64,000 nt of DNA from Pelagibacteraceae bacterium (GTDB taxonomy: Bacteria; Pseudomonadota; Alphaproteobacteria; Pelagibacterales; Pelagibacteraceae), in assembly GCA_018402735.1 (NCBI GenBank), contig JAGYIF010000003.1:1-64000 (forward strand), read 5' to 3'. The notes below the pieces were generated by a model. That model was not told the origin of the DNA. It made no database searches and saw nothing but the letters and a program-made list of their open reading frames with translations. A program made the translations under genes and the position numbers. Shown here piece after piece: positions 36,533 to 46,248 of this stretch (positions are counted from its first letter, which is position 1; every line of letters starts with the position of its first letter).

Positions 36533-37815
36533 AAAAGCAATGCATTGTTAACACTAGAATAATTGATCCAGGTAATAATATAGATCAAATTGGGGGGGTG
36601 CTAATTAATGAAGAAGGAAAAATTGAAGCTATTGGAACGAAGGTAACTAAAGACAATGTTTCAGATGTAATTATATACGATTGCAAAAATAAAATCACTA
36701 TTCCTGGTATTGTTGATATGAGAGTTTTTGTAGGTGAGCCAGGTTTTGAGTATAAAGAAAATTTTAGAACACTTAGTCAAGCAGCTGTTTCTGGTGGTGT
36801 GACCGCTGCAGCAACCATGCCTAATACAAATCCTGTCATTGATAATGTTTCTACATTGGATTTTGTTAAAAGAAGATCTAGAGACAAATCAACAATAAAA
36901 ATTTTTCCACTAGCAACTTTAACAAAAAATGCTGATGGCAAAGAGATAACAGAGTTTGGACTTCTAAAATTAAGAGGTGCTTGGGGTTTTACTGATGGTT
37001 TAAGTTGCGTTCAAAGCAACAAAGTTATGGATAGAATATTTAATTACGGAAAAAACAAAGAAATTCTAATTGTACAATTTACACAAGATAATGAATTATC
37101 TGAAAATGGAGTTATTAATGATAGTTTATTAGCTACTAAATTGGGATTAAAAAGTATCCCCGCCATAGCTGAACAAATAATTATTGAGAGAGACTTGTTG
37201 TTATTAGAACAATATCACACCAAATATCACATAGCTCTAATATCATCAAAAGAATCAATAGATATTATTAAAAAAGCAAAGGCAAAAGGTCTAAAATTTA
37301 CAGTGGGGGTTTCAATAAACAACCTATCTTTAAATGATAATGACATAGGCGATTTTAAAACTTTTCTTAAACTTTCTCCCCCACTCAGATCTGAGCAGGA
37401 TAGATTGGCTTTAATAAAGGCAGTAAAGGAAGGAGTTATTGACGTTATAGTTTCAGACCATAAACCAGAAGATGAGGAATCAAAAAGGTTAACGTTTCAA
37501 CAGGCAGCTACAGGAGCTTCTGGCATTGAAACTTTGTTACCCCTTGCTCTTGAATTGTTTCATAATGGAACTTGTGAACTAAATTTGTTAATAAAAAACT
37601 TAACATCAAATCCTGCAAAAATTTTAGGAATTAGAAATGGAACTTTGTCTGTAGGAAGCGAAGCTGATATTGCAGTATTTGATCTTAATAAACCGTGGGT
37701 TCTTAAAAAGGAAAACATATTATCCAAATCTAAAAACACAGCCATAGAAAATAGAAAGCTACAGGGAAAAGTTAGCAAAACTTTTATTAATGGCAAATTA
37801 GTCTTCTCAGAATAA
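36529..37815 (+). CDS. pyrX: Dihydroorotase-like protein lacking metal ligands (PyrX/PyrC'-type)
   Basis: 428 aa with the full amidohydrolase length and fold pattern of class I DHOase ([32 protein letters not shown]). Yet the metal-binding residues are gone. The D-x-H-x-H motif reads DMRVF (63-67). The His of the family's DHCED-type segment is Phe184 (LIVQFTQD), and the His before the VST motif is Leu237 (HIALISS). Only Asp310 in VSDHKPE remains. It should be inactive. In Pseudomonas-type enzymes such a protein is needed to assemble active PyrB. A working DHOase must be encoded elsewhere. Confidence 0.9.
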   Translation: MKKQCIVNTRIIDPGNNIDQIGGVLINEEGKIEAIGTKVTKDNVSDVIIYDCKNKITIPGIVDMRVFVGEPGFEYKENFRTLSQAAVSGGVTAAATMPNTNPVIDNVSTLDFVKRRSRDKSTIKIFPLATLTKNADGKEITEFGLLKLRGAWGFTDGLSCVQSNKVMDRIFNYGKNKEILIVQFTQDNELSENGVINDSLLATKLGLKSIPAIAEQIIIERDLLLLEQYHTKYHIALISSKESIDIIKKAKAKGLKFTVGVSINNLSLNDNDIGDFKTFLKLSPPLRSEQDRLALIKAVKEGVIDVIVSDHKPEDEESKRLTFQQAATGASGIETLLPLALELFHNGTCELNLLIKNLTSNPAKILGIRNGTLSVGSEADIAVFDLNKPWVLKKENILSKSKNTAIENRKLQGKVSKTFINGKLVFSE

Positions 37816-38384
37816 TGGATATTGCTTACGTTTTATTCTATTCTTATATTTTAGGTAGCATACCCTCTGGACTTATATTCTCAAAAATTCTCGGTTATGG
37901 AGATATAAGAAAAATAGGATCCGGAAATATTGGAGCAACTAATGCACTCAGAACTGGAAGCAAACTATTAGCACTTCTAACGCTTTTATCCGACGTTTTT
38001 AAGGGATCATTAGCTGTATTTTTGACACTTAAATTTTATCCAGAATATTATTATTTATCATCAATAATTGTTTATTTAGGTCACATCTTTCCAGTGTGGT
38101 TAAATTTCAAAGGTGGCAAAGGTGTCGCTACATTTATCGGAATAATTTTGGTTTTAAATCAAGTAGCATTTGGGATATTCATTATTAGTTGGCTATTAAT
38201 TTCTAAATTATTTAAAATTTCTTCTTTATCAGCACTCCTTTCTTTTGTTATTTTAATTATAGCGTCATTATTATTATTCAAGATGGAAGAAGCTATTTTT
38301 TATTTTTTCTTTTTTGTTTTTTCAATATTTACACACAAGGAAAATATTGCACGTCTAGTATCAGGCAAAGAAAAAAAATTGTAA
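37815..38384 (+). CDS. plsY: Glycerol-3-phosphate acyltransferase PlsY
   Basis: Integral membrane enzyme that moves the acyl group from acyl-phosphate (made by PlsX) to glycerol-3-phosphate. 189 aa with about five membrane segments. The three family motifs are present: GSIPSGLIFSK, GSGNIGATNALRTG and FKGGKGVATFIG. It overlaps the stop of pyrX by one base. In many alphaproteobacteria dprA separates plsY from topA; here it is missing. Confidence 0.95.
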   Translation: MDIAYVLFYSYILGSIPSGLIFSKILGYGDIRKIGSGNIGATNALRTGSKLLALLTLLSDVFKGSLAVFLTLKFYPEYYYLSSIIVYLGHIFPVWLNFKGGKGVATFIGIILVLNQVAFGIFIISWLLISKLFKISSLSALLSFVILIIASLLLFKMEEAIFYFFFFVFSIFTHKENIARLVSGKEKKL

Positions 38385-38480
38385 AAAGTTCAGTATTGCT
38401 TGAGTTTTTTTATAATAACAGTTAAGTAATTTGACAAATACAGACTTTTTTGACAGGTCTTAAATCTTTAAAATAAATCA
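38385..38480 (+). promoter_or_regulatory. plsY-topA gap with a possible topA promoter
   Basis: The 96-nt gap holds a perfect TATAAT at 38411-38416, which would give a leader of about 58 nt before topA but has no good -35 partner. TTTGACA occurs twice (38430-38436 and 38449-38455), neither with a -10 box that leaves room before the ATG. A small AGAC/GTCT inverted repeat is also present. A separate topA promoter is plausible but not defined. Confidence 0.25.
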
Positions 38481-41072
38481 ATGAATCTTTTAATAGTAGA
38501 AAGTCCAGCCAAAGCTAAAACTATCAATAAATATCTAGGCTCTGATTATATTGTATTAGCTAGTTTTGGACATGTAAGAGATTTGCCCTCTAAAAATGGC
38601 TCTGTTGATACTGAAAACAATTTTAATATGATATGGGAAATCGACAGTACATCGAAAAAACATATAAAAGAAATTACAGACGCAGCTAAAAATAGTAACA
38701 AAATTATTTTAGCAACAGATCCTGATCGCGAAGGTGAGGCAATTGCGTGGCACGTTAAACATATTTTGGATGATTTAAAATTAACAAAAGACAAAAAAGT
38801 TGAAAGAGTTGTTTTTAATGAAATTACAAAAAAAGCAGTATTGAATGGCATTGAAAATCCTAGAGATATAAATATTGAACTTGTAAATGCGTATTTGGCA
38901 AGGCGGGCCTTAGATTATTTAGTAGGTTTCAATATTTCCCCAATATTATGGACTAAGTTACCTGGGTCTAAGTCTGCTGGCCGTGTTCAGTCAGTAGCTT
39001 TAAAGATCATAGTTGAAAGAGAACATGAGGTTGAATTATTTAAACCAGAAGAGTTTTGGACTATTGGAGCAATTTTCAAAAATAAAGAATATAAAAATAT
39101 AAACGCAAAACTAAATATATTTGATAATAAAAAAATTGAAAAATTTTCTTTTATCAATCAAGAAACAGCCGATAATACTGTTAAAATCATAAATAAAGAT
39201 TCTTATCAAGTTGCCAGTATTGAGAGCAAGCCATTTAAAAGAAATCCTTATGCTCCGTTTAGAACTTCTACAATGCAACAGGATGCTTCCAGAAAACTAA
39301 GCTTTGGCGCTTCTAGGACCATGCAAATTGCTCAAAAACTTTACCAAGGTATTGATATTAAAGGTGAAACTATTGGCTTGATTACATACATGAGAACAGA
39401 TGGTACGGACATATCAATTGACGCAATTACCGATTGCAGAAAATACATTGAAGAAAATATTGGAAAGCAATATCTACCGGCTGAGGCAAGAAATTATTCT
39501 GGTAAAAAAGCAAAAAATGCACAGGAAGCTCATGAAGCAATAAGACCAACCGATATAAATCGCACACCTGAAATGATGGGGTCGGTTCTCGATAAAGACC
39601 AGTTTAGATTATATGAATTAATATGGAATCGAACAGTGGCTTCTCAAATGGAAAGTGCTGAGTTTGAAAGAACAGCTATAGATTTTTCTAATAAAGACAG
39701 AAGCATAATCTTTAGAGCTAATGGTTCTGTACAAAAATTTGATGGTTTTTTAAAATTATATCAAGAAGTTAAAGAAGTAGATGACACTGAAGATAAAGAT
39801 AAAGAAGATTCTGATGAGGATAATATTCTTCCAGAAGTAACAAAAAATGAAATAATTGAGTTAGCCGAAGTCGTTAATGAGCAACATTATACACAACCAC
39901 CACCAAGATATTCGGAGGCAAGTTTAGTAAAAAAATTAGAAGAACTTGGAATAGGAAGACCTTCTACTTACGCCAGTATAATTTCAGTACTTTCAACAAG
40001 AAACTACGTTGAAGTAATTAATAAAAAATTTATTCCAACCGATAGAGGAAAACTAATTACTGCTTTTTTAAATCAATTATTTACTCAATATGTAGATTAT
40101 AATTTTACAGCTGGTCTAGAAGAGAGTCTTGATGACATCACTAGTGGAAAAATAGATTGGATTGAAGTTCTTTCAAAATTTTGGGAAGAATTTAATAAAA
40201 ATGTTTCTAAAGTTAAAGAGTTAAGAACTAGAGAAATACTAGATATGATGAATGTTAGTTTAGGAGAAATTATCTTTGATAAAGATGATGCAGGAAAAAT
40301 TAAAAGAAACTGTGGATGTGGTGGTGAACTTAGTTTAAAAATTGGTCGATTTGGCGCATTTATTGGCTGCTCAAAATACCCAGAATGTAAATTTACAAGA
40401 CCACTATCAAGAATTAAAGCAGCAGAACAAGATTATCTTGCTGAACCAAAAGAAATTGGAAAAACTGAAGATGATAAAAATATTGTTTTAAAAAAAGGAA
40501 GGTTTGGTCCTTATTTACAAGTTGGCAATGAAGAGAAGGAAATGAAAAATATTTCAATACCAAAAGGTATTTCGCTAGATGATATAAACTTAGAAAAGGC
40601 AAGATTTTTAGCAACCTTGCCTAAAGTTTTAGGTCTATATCCAGAGAACAATATGGATATCACGTTAAACAACGGAAGATATGGCCCATATGTTAAATGT
40701 GATAAAAAATCAGCTACTCTAGAGACACCTGAGGACATTTTTACTATAGGTATCAACAAAGCTGTTACAATGATTGCAGAGGCAAAACCTGGCAGGAGAT
40801 CTTCTAATGAAATTAAGACAATTGGTGAACATCCTGAAGATAAAAAACCTATTAAAATAATGAAAGGTTCTTACGGGCCTTATGTTAAATACAAAACAAT
40901 TAATGCAACTATACCAGATGATAAAGATCCTGAAAGTATCACTATGGAAGAGGCTCTTGACTTAATAGAAAAAAGACTTGAGTATGATGCTTCAAAGAAA
41001 GGTAAAACTTTAAAAAAAAAATCTTTAAAAAAGAAAAAAAAATATAATAAGAAAACAGATCAAGATGTCTGA
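38481..41072 (+). CDS. topA: DNA topoisomerase I
   Basis: Type IA topoisomerase that relaxes negative supercoils, 863 aa. The Toprim start is LLIVESPAKAKTINKYLG with ATDPDREGEAIAWH for magnesium. The catalytic Tyr303 is in LITYMRTDGTDIS. Near the C-terminus are a zinc-ribbon-like segment (CGCGGELSLKIGRFGAFIGCSKYPEC) and repeated KxGRFGPYLQ / NGRYGPYVK / KGSYGPYVK units typical of proteobacterial TopA. It ends in a lysine-rich tail (KKSLKKKKKYNKK). The end overlaps the RidA-like gene by 8 nt. Confidence 0.97.
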   Translation: MNLLIVESPAKAKTINKYLGSDYIVLASFGHVRDLPSKNGSVDTENNFNMIWEIDSTSKKHIKEITDAAKNSNKIILATDPDREGEAIAWHVKHILDDLKLTKDKKVERVVFNEITKKAVLNGIENPRDINIELVNAYLARRALDYLVGFNISPILWTKLPGSKSAGRVQSVALKIIVEREHEVELFKPEEFWTIGAIFKNKEYKNINAKLNIFDNKKIEKFSFINQETADNTVKIINKDSYQVASIESKPFKRNPYAPFRTSTMQQDASRKLSFGASRTMQIAQKLYQGIDIKGETIGLITYMRTDGTDISIDAITDCRKYIEENIGKQYLPAEARNYSGKKAKNAQEAHEAIRPTDINRTPEMMGSVLDKDQFRLYELIWNRTVASQMESAEFERTAIDFSNKDRSIIFRANGSVQKFDGFLKLYQEVKEVDDTEDKDKEDSDEDNILPEVTKNEIIELAEVVNEQHYTQPPPRYSEASLVKKLEELGIGRPSTYASIISVLSTRNYVEVINKKFIPTDRGKLITAFLNQLFTQYVDYNFTAGLEESLDDITSGKIDWIEVLSKFWEEFNKNVSKVKELRTREILDMMNVSLGEIIFDKDDAGKIKRNCGCGGELSLKIGRFGAFIGCSKYPECKFTRPLSRIKAAEQDYLAEPKEIGKTEDDKNIVLKKGRFGPYLQVGNEEKEMKNISIPKGISLDDINLEKARFLATLPKVLGLYPENNMDITLNNGRYGPYVKCDKKSATLETPEDIFTIGINKAVTMIAEAKPGRRSSNEIKTIGEHPEDKKPIKIMKGSYGPYVKYKTINATIPDDKDPESITMEEALDLIEKRLEYDASKKGKTLKKKSLKKKKKYNKKTDQDV

Positions 41073-41529
41073 AATCGAACACTTAATCAAAAAGCTAGGG
41101 ATGGAAATTCCAAATCCTCCATCACCCGTTGGAAATTATGCTGCCTACACTAGATCAAACAGCTTAATTTATATATCCGGACAACTTCCATTAAACAGTG
41201 AGGGTACATTAATTATTGGCAAAGTTGGATTAGACTTAACAATTGAACAAGGCAAAGAGGCTGCAAAACTGTGCATCTTAAATTGCATCGGACAGTTAAA
41301 AAGTGCTGTTTTAAACTTAGATACAATTAAAAAATGCATTAAAATTAATGGATACATAAACTGTACAAAAGATTTTAAAGAGCATCCTAAGTTATTAAAT
41401 GCTGCATCTGACATTATTGTTAAAATATTTGGAAATAAAGGTATTCATGCGAGAGTTGTTATAGGTGTAGAAAGTCTACCCCTTGGCGCAGCTGTTGAAA
41501 TAGAATCGATATTTGAAATTGAAAGTTAA
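41065..41529 (+). CDS. RidA/YjgF-family protein, longer subtype
   Basis: 154-aa protein of the YjgF/YER057c/UK114 fold. IYISGQLPLNSEG and HARVVIGVESLPLGAAVEIE are the family signatures, the latter with the Arg that in RidA binds the substrate carboxylate. Classic RidA (about 130 aa) removes reactive enamines from PLP enzymes. This longer subtype, with an N-terminal EHLIKKLGMEIP extension, has a less certain function. It overlaps topA by 8 nt and its stop overlaps the clpA stop by 4 nt from the other strand. Confidence 0.88.
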   Translation: MSEIEHLIKKLGMEIPNPPSPVGNYAAYTRSNSLIYISGQLPLNSEGTLIIGKVGLDLTIEQGKEAAKLCILNCIGQLKSAVLNLDTIKKCIKINGYINCTKDFKEHPKLLNAASDIIVKIFGNKGIHARVVIGVESLPLGAAVEIESIFEIES

Positions 41530-43808
41530 TTTGAAAATTGTTTAGAAAGTCTTTTAATCTCAAGCTTCTTTATCTTAAAAACAAATTCTTGCTTTGCAAC
41601 ATCAACGATAACCAATCCACCTTCTACTAATTTTCCATGAATAATTTCATTTGCTAATATTTTTTTAATTTTGTCATCAATTAAGCGAGCAACAGGTCTA
41701 GCGCCCATCGTTTTACTATAACCGAGTTCACATATTAAATCACAAGCTGATTCTGATAATTCTATTGTCACATCTCTAGCATTTAATTGAGTTTCTAATT
41801 CCAATACGAATTTACTTACAATTTTTTTAATTACAGATTTGTCTAAATGGTTGAATCTTATTAAAGAATCTAGTCGATTTCTAAACTCAGGTGAAAAAAT
41901 TTTATTTATAGTTTCTATATCAATTTGCTGATCTTTGTTTTTTACAAAACCGATTTCATTTTTTTCTAGATCTGTAGCTCCAGCGTTAGTGGTTAATATT
42001 AGTACAATATTTCTAAAATCTATTTTTTTACCATTTTGATCTGTTAAAATTCCATAATCCATTATTTGCAATAGTATATTATAAATATCCTGATGTGCTT
42101 TTTCTATTTCATCTATTAGCAAAATTGCGTGAGGATTTTTTTCAACCGACTCAGAAAGCAATCCTCCTTGATCAAAACCAACATAACCAGGAGGTGCTCC
42201 AATAAGTTTTGATATAGTATGCCTTTCAGAGTATTCAGACATGTCAAAACGAATTAGTTCTACACCAAGTGTATTAGCGAGTTGTTTTGCCAATTCTGTT
42301 TTTCCCACACCGGTTGGACCACTAAATAAGTAGCTACCAATTGTTTTTCTGGAATCTCTCAATCCAGATCTTGATAATTTAATTGAACTAGTTAGCGCCT
42401 CAATAGCGTGATCTTGACCATATATTAATCTTTTTAAATTCTTATCTAAATCTTTAAGATAATTTCTATCGTCCAGCGTGATGTTTTTTTCTGGTATTTT
42501 GGTCATTTTAGAAACAATTTTTTCCACATCCCCTTCTGTTAAAATTTCTTTTTTTTGATCATGTGGTTTTAATGACTCAAATGAACCAAGTTCATCAATA
42601 ATATCTATGGATTTATCTGGTAGTTTTTTATTTCCGATATATTTAAAAGAAAGATCAACTGATGCTCGGATAGCTTCATCTGAATATTTAACTTTATGAA
42701 ATGACTCATATTTATTTTTTAAACCATACATAATTTTATAAGCCTCTTCTACAGTGGGTTCTGCTACATCAATCTTTTGAAATCTTCTTTGTAATGCTCG
42801 GTCTTTTTCAAAATGTTGTCTATATTCAACAAAGGTAGTGGAGCCTACGCATCTGATTTGGCCTGATTGCAAAGCTGGTTTCAACATGTTAGCTGCGTCC
42901 ATAGAATTGCCGGATGTAGAACCCGTTCCAATTAATGAGTGAATCTCATCAATAAAAAGTATAAATTTTTTATTTTTTTCAATTTCATTTATGATAGCTT
43001 TTAATCTCTCTTCAAAATCACCTCGATAACGCGTTCCAGCAATTAGAACTCCCATATCTAATGAATATATAACGTTATCTTTTAAAACATCTGGGACTTG
43101 GTTGTGAAAAATTTTATTAGCCAATCCTTCGACAATGGCTGTTTTTCCAACTCCAGGATCACCAACTAATAAAGGGTTATTTTTGGTTCTTCTGCATAGA
43201 ATTTGCGTTATCCGTTCGATCTCTTGTGCTCTTCCTACTAAAGCATCTATATTATTTTTTTCAGCTTTTTGGATTAGATTAATACAATACGTGTCTAAAG
43301 CAGAGTTTTTAACTGAATTACTTGTTTTATGCGAGGGGTTAAAATGGTCTGTATAAGAAAAATTATCAATTTTAGTAATACCATGTGATATAAAATTAAC
43401 TACATCATACCTTGTTACTTCCTGTTCTTGTAAAAAATATGTGGCATGACTTTCGCGTTCAGCAAATAAAGAAACTAAAATATTAGCTCCTGTTACTTCG
43501 TTTTTTCCAGAAGATTGCACATGAACTATGGACCTTTGGATTACTCTTTGAAATCCAGCTGTTGGCTGTGGCTCTGCTTCTTTTTCAGAATTAATAATAT
43601 TATCTAATTCATTATCTATATAAAACTCTAAATTTTCTTTTAACAAAGCGGTATCTACACTACATGCCTTCATGACATTAAGGGCGTCAGGTTCATCAGT
43701 TAATGACAACAGTAAATGCTCTAATGTGACATACTGATGATTTTTTTCTGATGCAATTTTAAATGCTTGTGAAATAGCTTTTTCTAAAGTTTTAGTAAAA
43801 GTTGCCAT
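41526..43808 (-). CDS. clpA: ATP-dependent Clp protease ATP-binding subunit ClpA
   Basis: Hsp100 unfoldase, 760 aa, that feeds substrates to ClpP. It has an N-terminal double Clp_N domain, D1 with Walker A GDPGVGKTAIVEG and D2 with GPTGVGKTELAKQ. In D2 the loop NEIGFVKNK matches the IGL/IGF tripeptide that docks on ClpP, so it should work with protease. No ClpB middle coiled-coil is present. It follows clpS directly, the standard adaptor-unfoldase pair. ClpP is not in this window. Confidence 0.97.
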   Translation of the reverse strand: MATFTKTLEKAISQAFKIASEKNHQYVTLEHLLLSLTDEPDALNVMKACSVDTALLKENLEFYIDNELDNIINSEKEAEPQPTAGFQRVIQRSIVHVQSSGKNEVTGANILVSLFAERESHATYFLQEQEVTRYDVVNFISHGITKIDNFSYTDHFNPSHKTSNSVKNSALDTYCINLIQKAEKNNIDALVGRAQEIERITQILCRRTKNNPLLVGDPGVGKTAIVEGLANKIFHNQVPDVLKDNVIYSLDMGVLIAGTRYRGDFEERLKAIINEIEKNKKFILFIDEIHSLIGTGSTSGNSMDAANMLKPALQSGQIRCVGSTTFVEYRQHFEKDRALQRRFQKIDVAEPTVEEAYKIMYGLKNKYESFHKVKYSDEAIRASVDLSFKYIGNKKLPDKSIDIIDELGSFESLKPHDQKKEILTEGDVEKIVSKMTKIPEKNITLDDRNYLKDLDKNLKRLIYGQDHAIEALTSSIKLSRSGLRDSRKTIGSYLFSGPTGVGKTELAKQLANTLGVELIRFDMSEYSERHTISKLIGAPPGYVGFDQGGLLSESVEKNPHAILLIDEIEKAHQDIYNILLQIMDYGILTDQNGKKIDFRNIVLILTTNAGATDLEKNEIGFVKNKDQQIDIETINKIFSPEFRNRLDSLIRFNHLDKSVIKKIVSKFVLELETQLNARDVTIELSESACDLICELGYSKTMGARPVARLIDDKIKKILANEIIHGKLVEGGLVIVDVAKQEFVFKIKKLEIKRLSKQFSN

Positions 43809-44114
43809 TTACTTAGGCTCCAATATACACTTCAGGGGGAAATTATTTTGTTTTGAATAATTGCTAACTTGGTAAATAAGGGTCTCGGCAACATCTTTGG
43901 GATAAGTTCCTACCACAGCAGATCCCTCGTTATGTATTTTCAATGTGATAATACTAGCTTTGTTAGTAGTTAAATTAAAAAACATAACTAAAATTTTAAC
44001 AACAAATTCCATAGTTGTAAAATCATCATTCAAAATTATTACATTATAAAAACTTGGAATTTTTTCTATTGTGGATAATTCAAGTTTCCTTGATTTATCA
44101 TGGGCTTTAGACAT
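43809..44114 (-). CDS. clpS: ATP-dependent Clp protease adaptor ClpS
   Basis: Adaptor that delivers N-end-rule substrates to ClpA. The N-degron pocket region VIILNDDFTTMEFVVKILVMFF matches the family closely, with the NDD-x(1-2)-T and M-x2-V-x2-L pattern. THE second conserved stretch is KIHNEGSAVVGTYPKDVAETL. 101 aa. The first 8 nt overlap the end of ugd, which is unusual company, and clpA follows without a gap. Confidence 0.96.
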   Translation of the reverse strand: MSKAHDKSRKLELSTIEKIPSFYNVIILNDDFTTMEFVVKILVMFFNLTTNKASIITLKIHNEGSAVVGTYPKDVAETLIYQVSNYSKQNNFPLKCILEPK

Positions 44115-45417
44115 TAAATGGCCTTCCTATGGAATAATATTTTATTTTTTTATTTGAAAAATATTTATCTTCATATAAATTTCTTAGATCAAAAATTTTT
44201 AAATTTTTATTTTTTGTTATTTTATCAAAATTCATATTTTTAAATTCGTCCCATTCTGTATGAATGACTAATAAATCTGAATTTTTTATAACTTCATTGG
44301 CATTTTTATAAAAATGCACTGATTTATAAGCATCAAAATTAGTTTTATTACCTGTGGGATCGTAATAATTAACTACGCATCCTTTTTTTATTAATGCTGG
44401 AATTATTTTAAGACTAGAAGAGTCTCTCATATCATCTGTATTAGCTTTAAAAGTAACACCTAAAAAACCCACGATTTTCTTCTTCGGTTTTTTTAAAATC
44501 TTAATTATTTTAGAGGTAATTAATGAACTTCGAGATTCATTTGATTTTATTACTGCATTAACTAATTGCAAATGAACTTTGTGATTACTAGCTGTTCTGG
44601 TTAATGCCTTTGTATCTTTAGGAAAACAAGATCCTCCGTAAGCGGGTCCAGCCCTTAGAAATCTGGAGCCAATTCTGGTGTCGGTTCCTATTCCAAGAGC
44701 AATATCTTCGACATTAATTCCCGTTTGTTCACAAAGATTTGCAATCTCGTTAATAAATGTAATTTTTGTCGCAAGAAAAGCATTTGCAGCATACTTTATT
44801 AGTTCTGCTGCCCTTCTTTTAACAATCAGAAATTTCGCTCCCTTATTAATTATTGGCGCATAAAGTTTTTCCATTATAGGTGTAACTTTTTTTGAATTAT
44901 TAGTTCCTATTACAACTCGATCTGGATATCTAAAATCCCGAATTGCTTCTCCTTCACGTAAAAATTCAGGATTTGATACAACATCAAACTTTTTTCTATT
45001 ATTACTTTTTAATAAAATAGCCTCAATTTTATCTCCCGTTCCAAGAGGTACTGTAGATTTTGTAATAATGATTTTATAAGAGTTTAGGTTTTTTGAAATA
45101 ATATTTGCCACATTAAATACACCAGTTAAATCAGCTGAAGATCCATCTTTTGAACTGGGAGTTCCGACTGCTATAAATACTACGTCGGAAGATCTAATTG
45201 CCTGATTTATATCTGATGTAAATTTAACTCTACCAGCCTCAAAATTTCTAATAACAATTTCTTCTAAACCAGGTTCGTATATTGGTATTATTCCTTGTTC
45301 TAAGTTTTTAATTTTTTCGCTATCCTTATCAACGCAATATACATTATTACCCAAATCCGAGAAAAGAACGCCAGATACAAGTCCAACATAGCCAGTACCG
45401 ATAAAGCAAATATTCAT
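44107..45417 (-). CDS. ugd: UDP-glucose 6-dehydrogenase
   Basis: Oxidises UDP-glucose to UDP-glucuronate in two steps with NAD. The Rossmann start MNICFIGTGYVGLVSGVLFSD and the catalytic cysteine in YGGSCFPKDTKAL (around residue 260) are clear. GVTFKANTDDMRDSSSLKII belongs to the C-terminal domain. 436 aa. Its start overlaps the galU stop, so UDP-glucose formation and oxidation are coupled. UDP-glucuronate would feed surface polysaccharide or glycolipid synthesis. Confidence 0.96.
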   Translation of the reverse strand: MNICFIGTGYVGLVSGVLFSDLGNNVYCVDKDSEKIKNLEQGIIPIYEPGLEEIVIRNFEAGRVKFTSDINQAIRSSDVVFIAVGTPSSKDGSSADLTGVFNVANIISKNLNSYKIIITKSTVPLGTGDKIEAILLKSNNRKKFDVVSNPEFLREGEAIRDFRYPDRVVIGTNNSKKVTPIMEKLYAPIINKGAKFLIVKRRAAELIKYAANAFLATKITFINEIANLCEQTGINVEDIALGIGTDTRIGSRFLRAGPAYGGSCFPKDTKALTRTASNHKVHLQLVNAVIKSNESRSSLITSKIIKILKKPKKKIVGFLGVTFKANTDDMRDSSSLKIIPALIKKGCVVNYYDPTGNKTNFDAYKSVHFYKNANEVIKNSDLLVIHTEWDEFKNMNFDKITKNKNLKIFDLRNLYEDKYFSNKKIKYYSIGRPFNV

Positions 45418-46223
45418 TAGCGTGATCCGATTAATCTAAATGATTTAATATAGCCATCCATAGTTCCACAATCTAAATATGAACCTTTGAAAATGCAACC
45501 TTTGAAGGACTGACCAGCATTTAGCATCATAGACATGGCATCTGTTATTTGAATTTCACCAAGAGAGCCTTTTTGGGTCTTGGAAAGATACTCAAAAATT
45601 TTTCTACTCAATATATATCTACCAATAATTACTAATGAAGATGGACTTTGTTTAATATTTGGTTTTTCTATTAATTTGTTAATATTAATAATATTTTTAA
45701 ATTTTTTATCAAAACCAACCACACCGTATCTATTTACTATGTTTTTTGGAACTTTTTTTACAGCTAATATTGATGCTTTACTTTTGTTATGAATATTTAT
45801 CAATTCTTTAGAGCAATTATTATTAATAATAATATCATCAGGCAAAATTAGCAAAAAATGAGATGATTTTATAAAATTTTTACAAGTATTAACAGCATCG
45901 CCAAGACCTTTTGCAGAATTTTGATAAATGAATTTTATTTTTTTTTTATATTTACTTAAGGAATTTAGTCTATTTAATAAATCGTGATTATTTTTTATTT
46001 TTTTTTCAAGAAAAAAATCTTTGTCGAAAAAATTTTTGATAATATTTTTTCTTTTAGATATAATTAAATAAATTTTTTTAATTTTAGCATCTTCACACTC
46101 TTGAAGAATTCTTTCTAAAATTGATAACTTTCCAAGGGGCCATAATTCTTTTGGTATAACCTTTGTTAGAGGTAACATCCTTGTTCCTAATCCTGCTAGT
46201 GGTATAATTGCTTCTTTAATCAT
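45417..46223 (-). CDS. galU: UTP-glucose-1-phosphate uridylyltransferase
   Basis: Makes UDP-glucose from UTP and glucose 1-phosphate. The nucleotidyltransferase start IKEAIIPLAGLGTRMLPLTKVIPKELWPLG is diagnostic, with LLILPDDIII in the middle and KGSLGEIQITDAMSMML near the end. 268 aa is on the short side (about 290 is usual). It is the first gene of galU-ugd-clpS-clpA and divergent from panC across only 25 nt. Confidence 0.94.
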   Translation of the reverse strand: MIKEAIIPLAGLGTRMLPLTKVIPKELWPLGKLSILERILQECEDAKIKKIYLIISKRKNIIKNFFDKDFFLEKKIKNNHDLLNRLNSLSKYKKKIKFIYQNSAKGLGDAVNTCKNFIKSSHFLLILPDDIIINNNCSKELINIHNKSKASILAVKKVPKNIVNRYGVVGFDKKFKNIININKLIEKPNIKQSPSSLVIIGRYILSRKIFEYLSKTQKGSLGEIQITDAMSMMLNAGQSFKGCIFKGSYLDCGTMDGYIKSFRLIGSR

Positions 46224-46248
46224 AAATAAAGTAAAGAAATTGTCTTAA

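Noticed and set aside
38431-38478. TTGACA boxes before topA as -35 elements
   Set aside because: The first has no -10 box at 15-19 nt. The second pairs with ATAAAT at 17 nt, but the start would then fall inside topA after its ATG.
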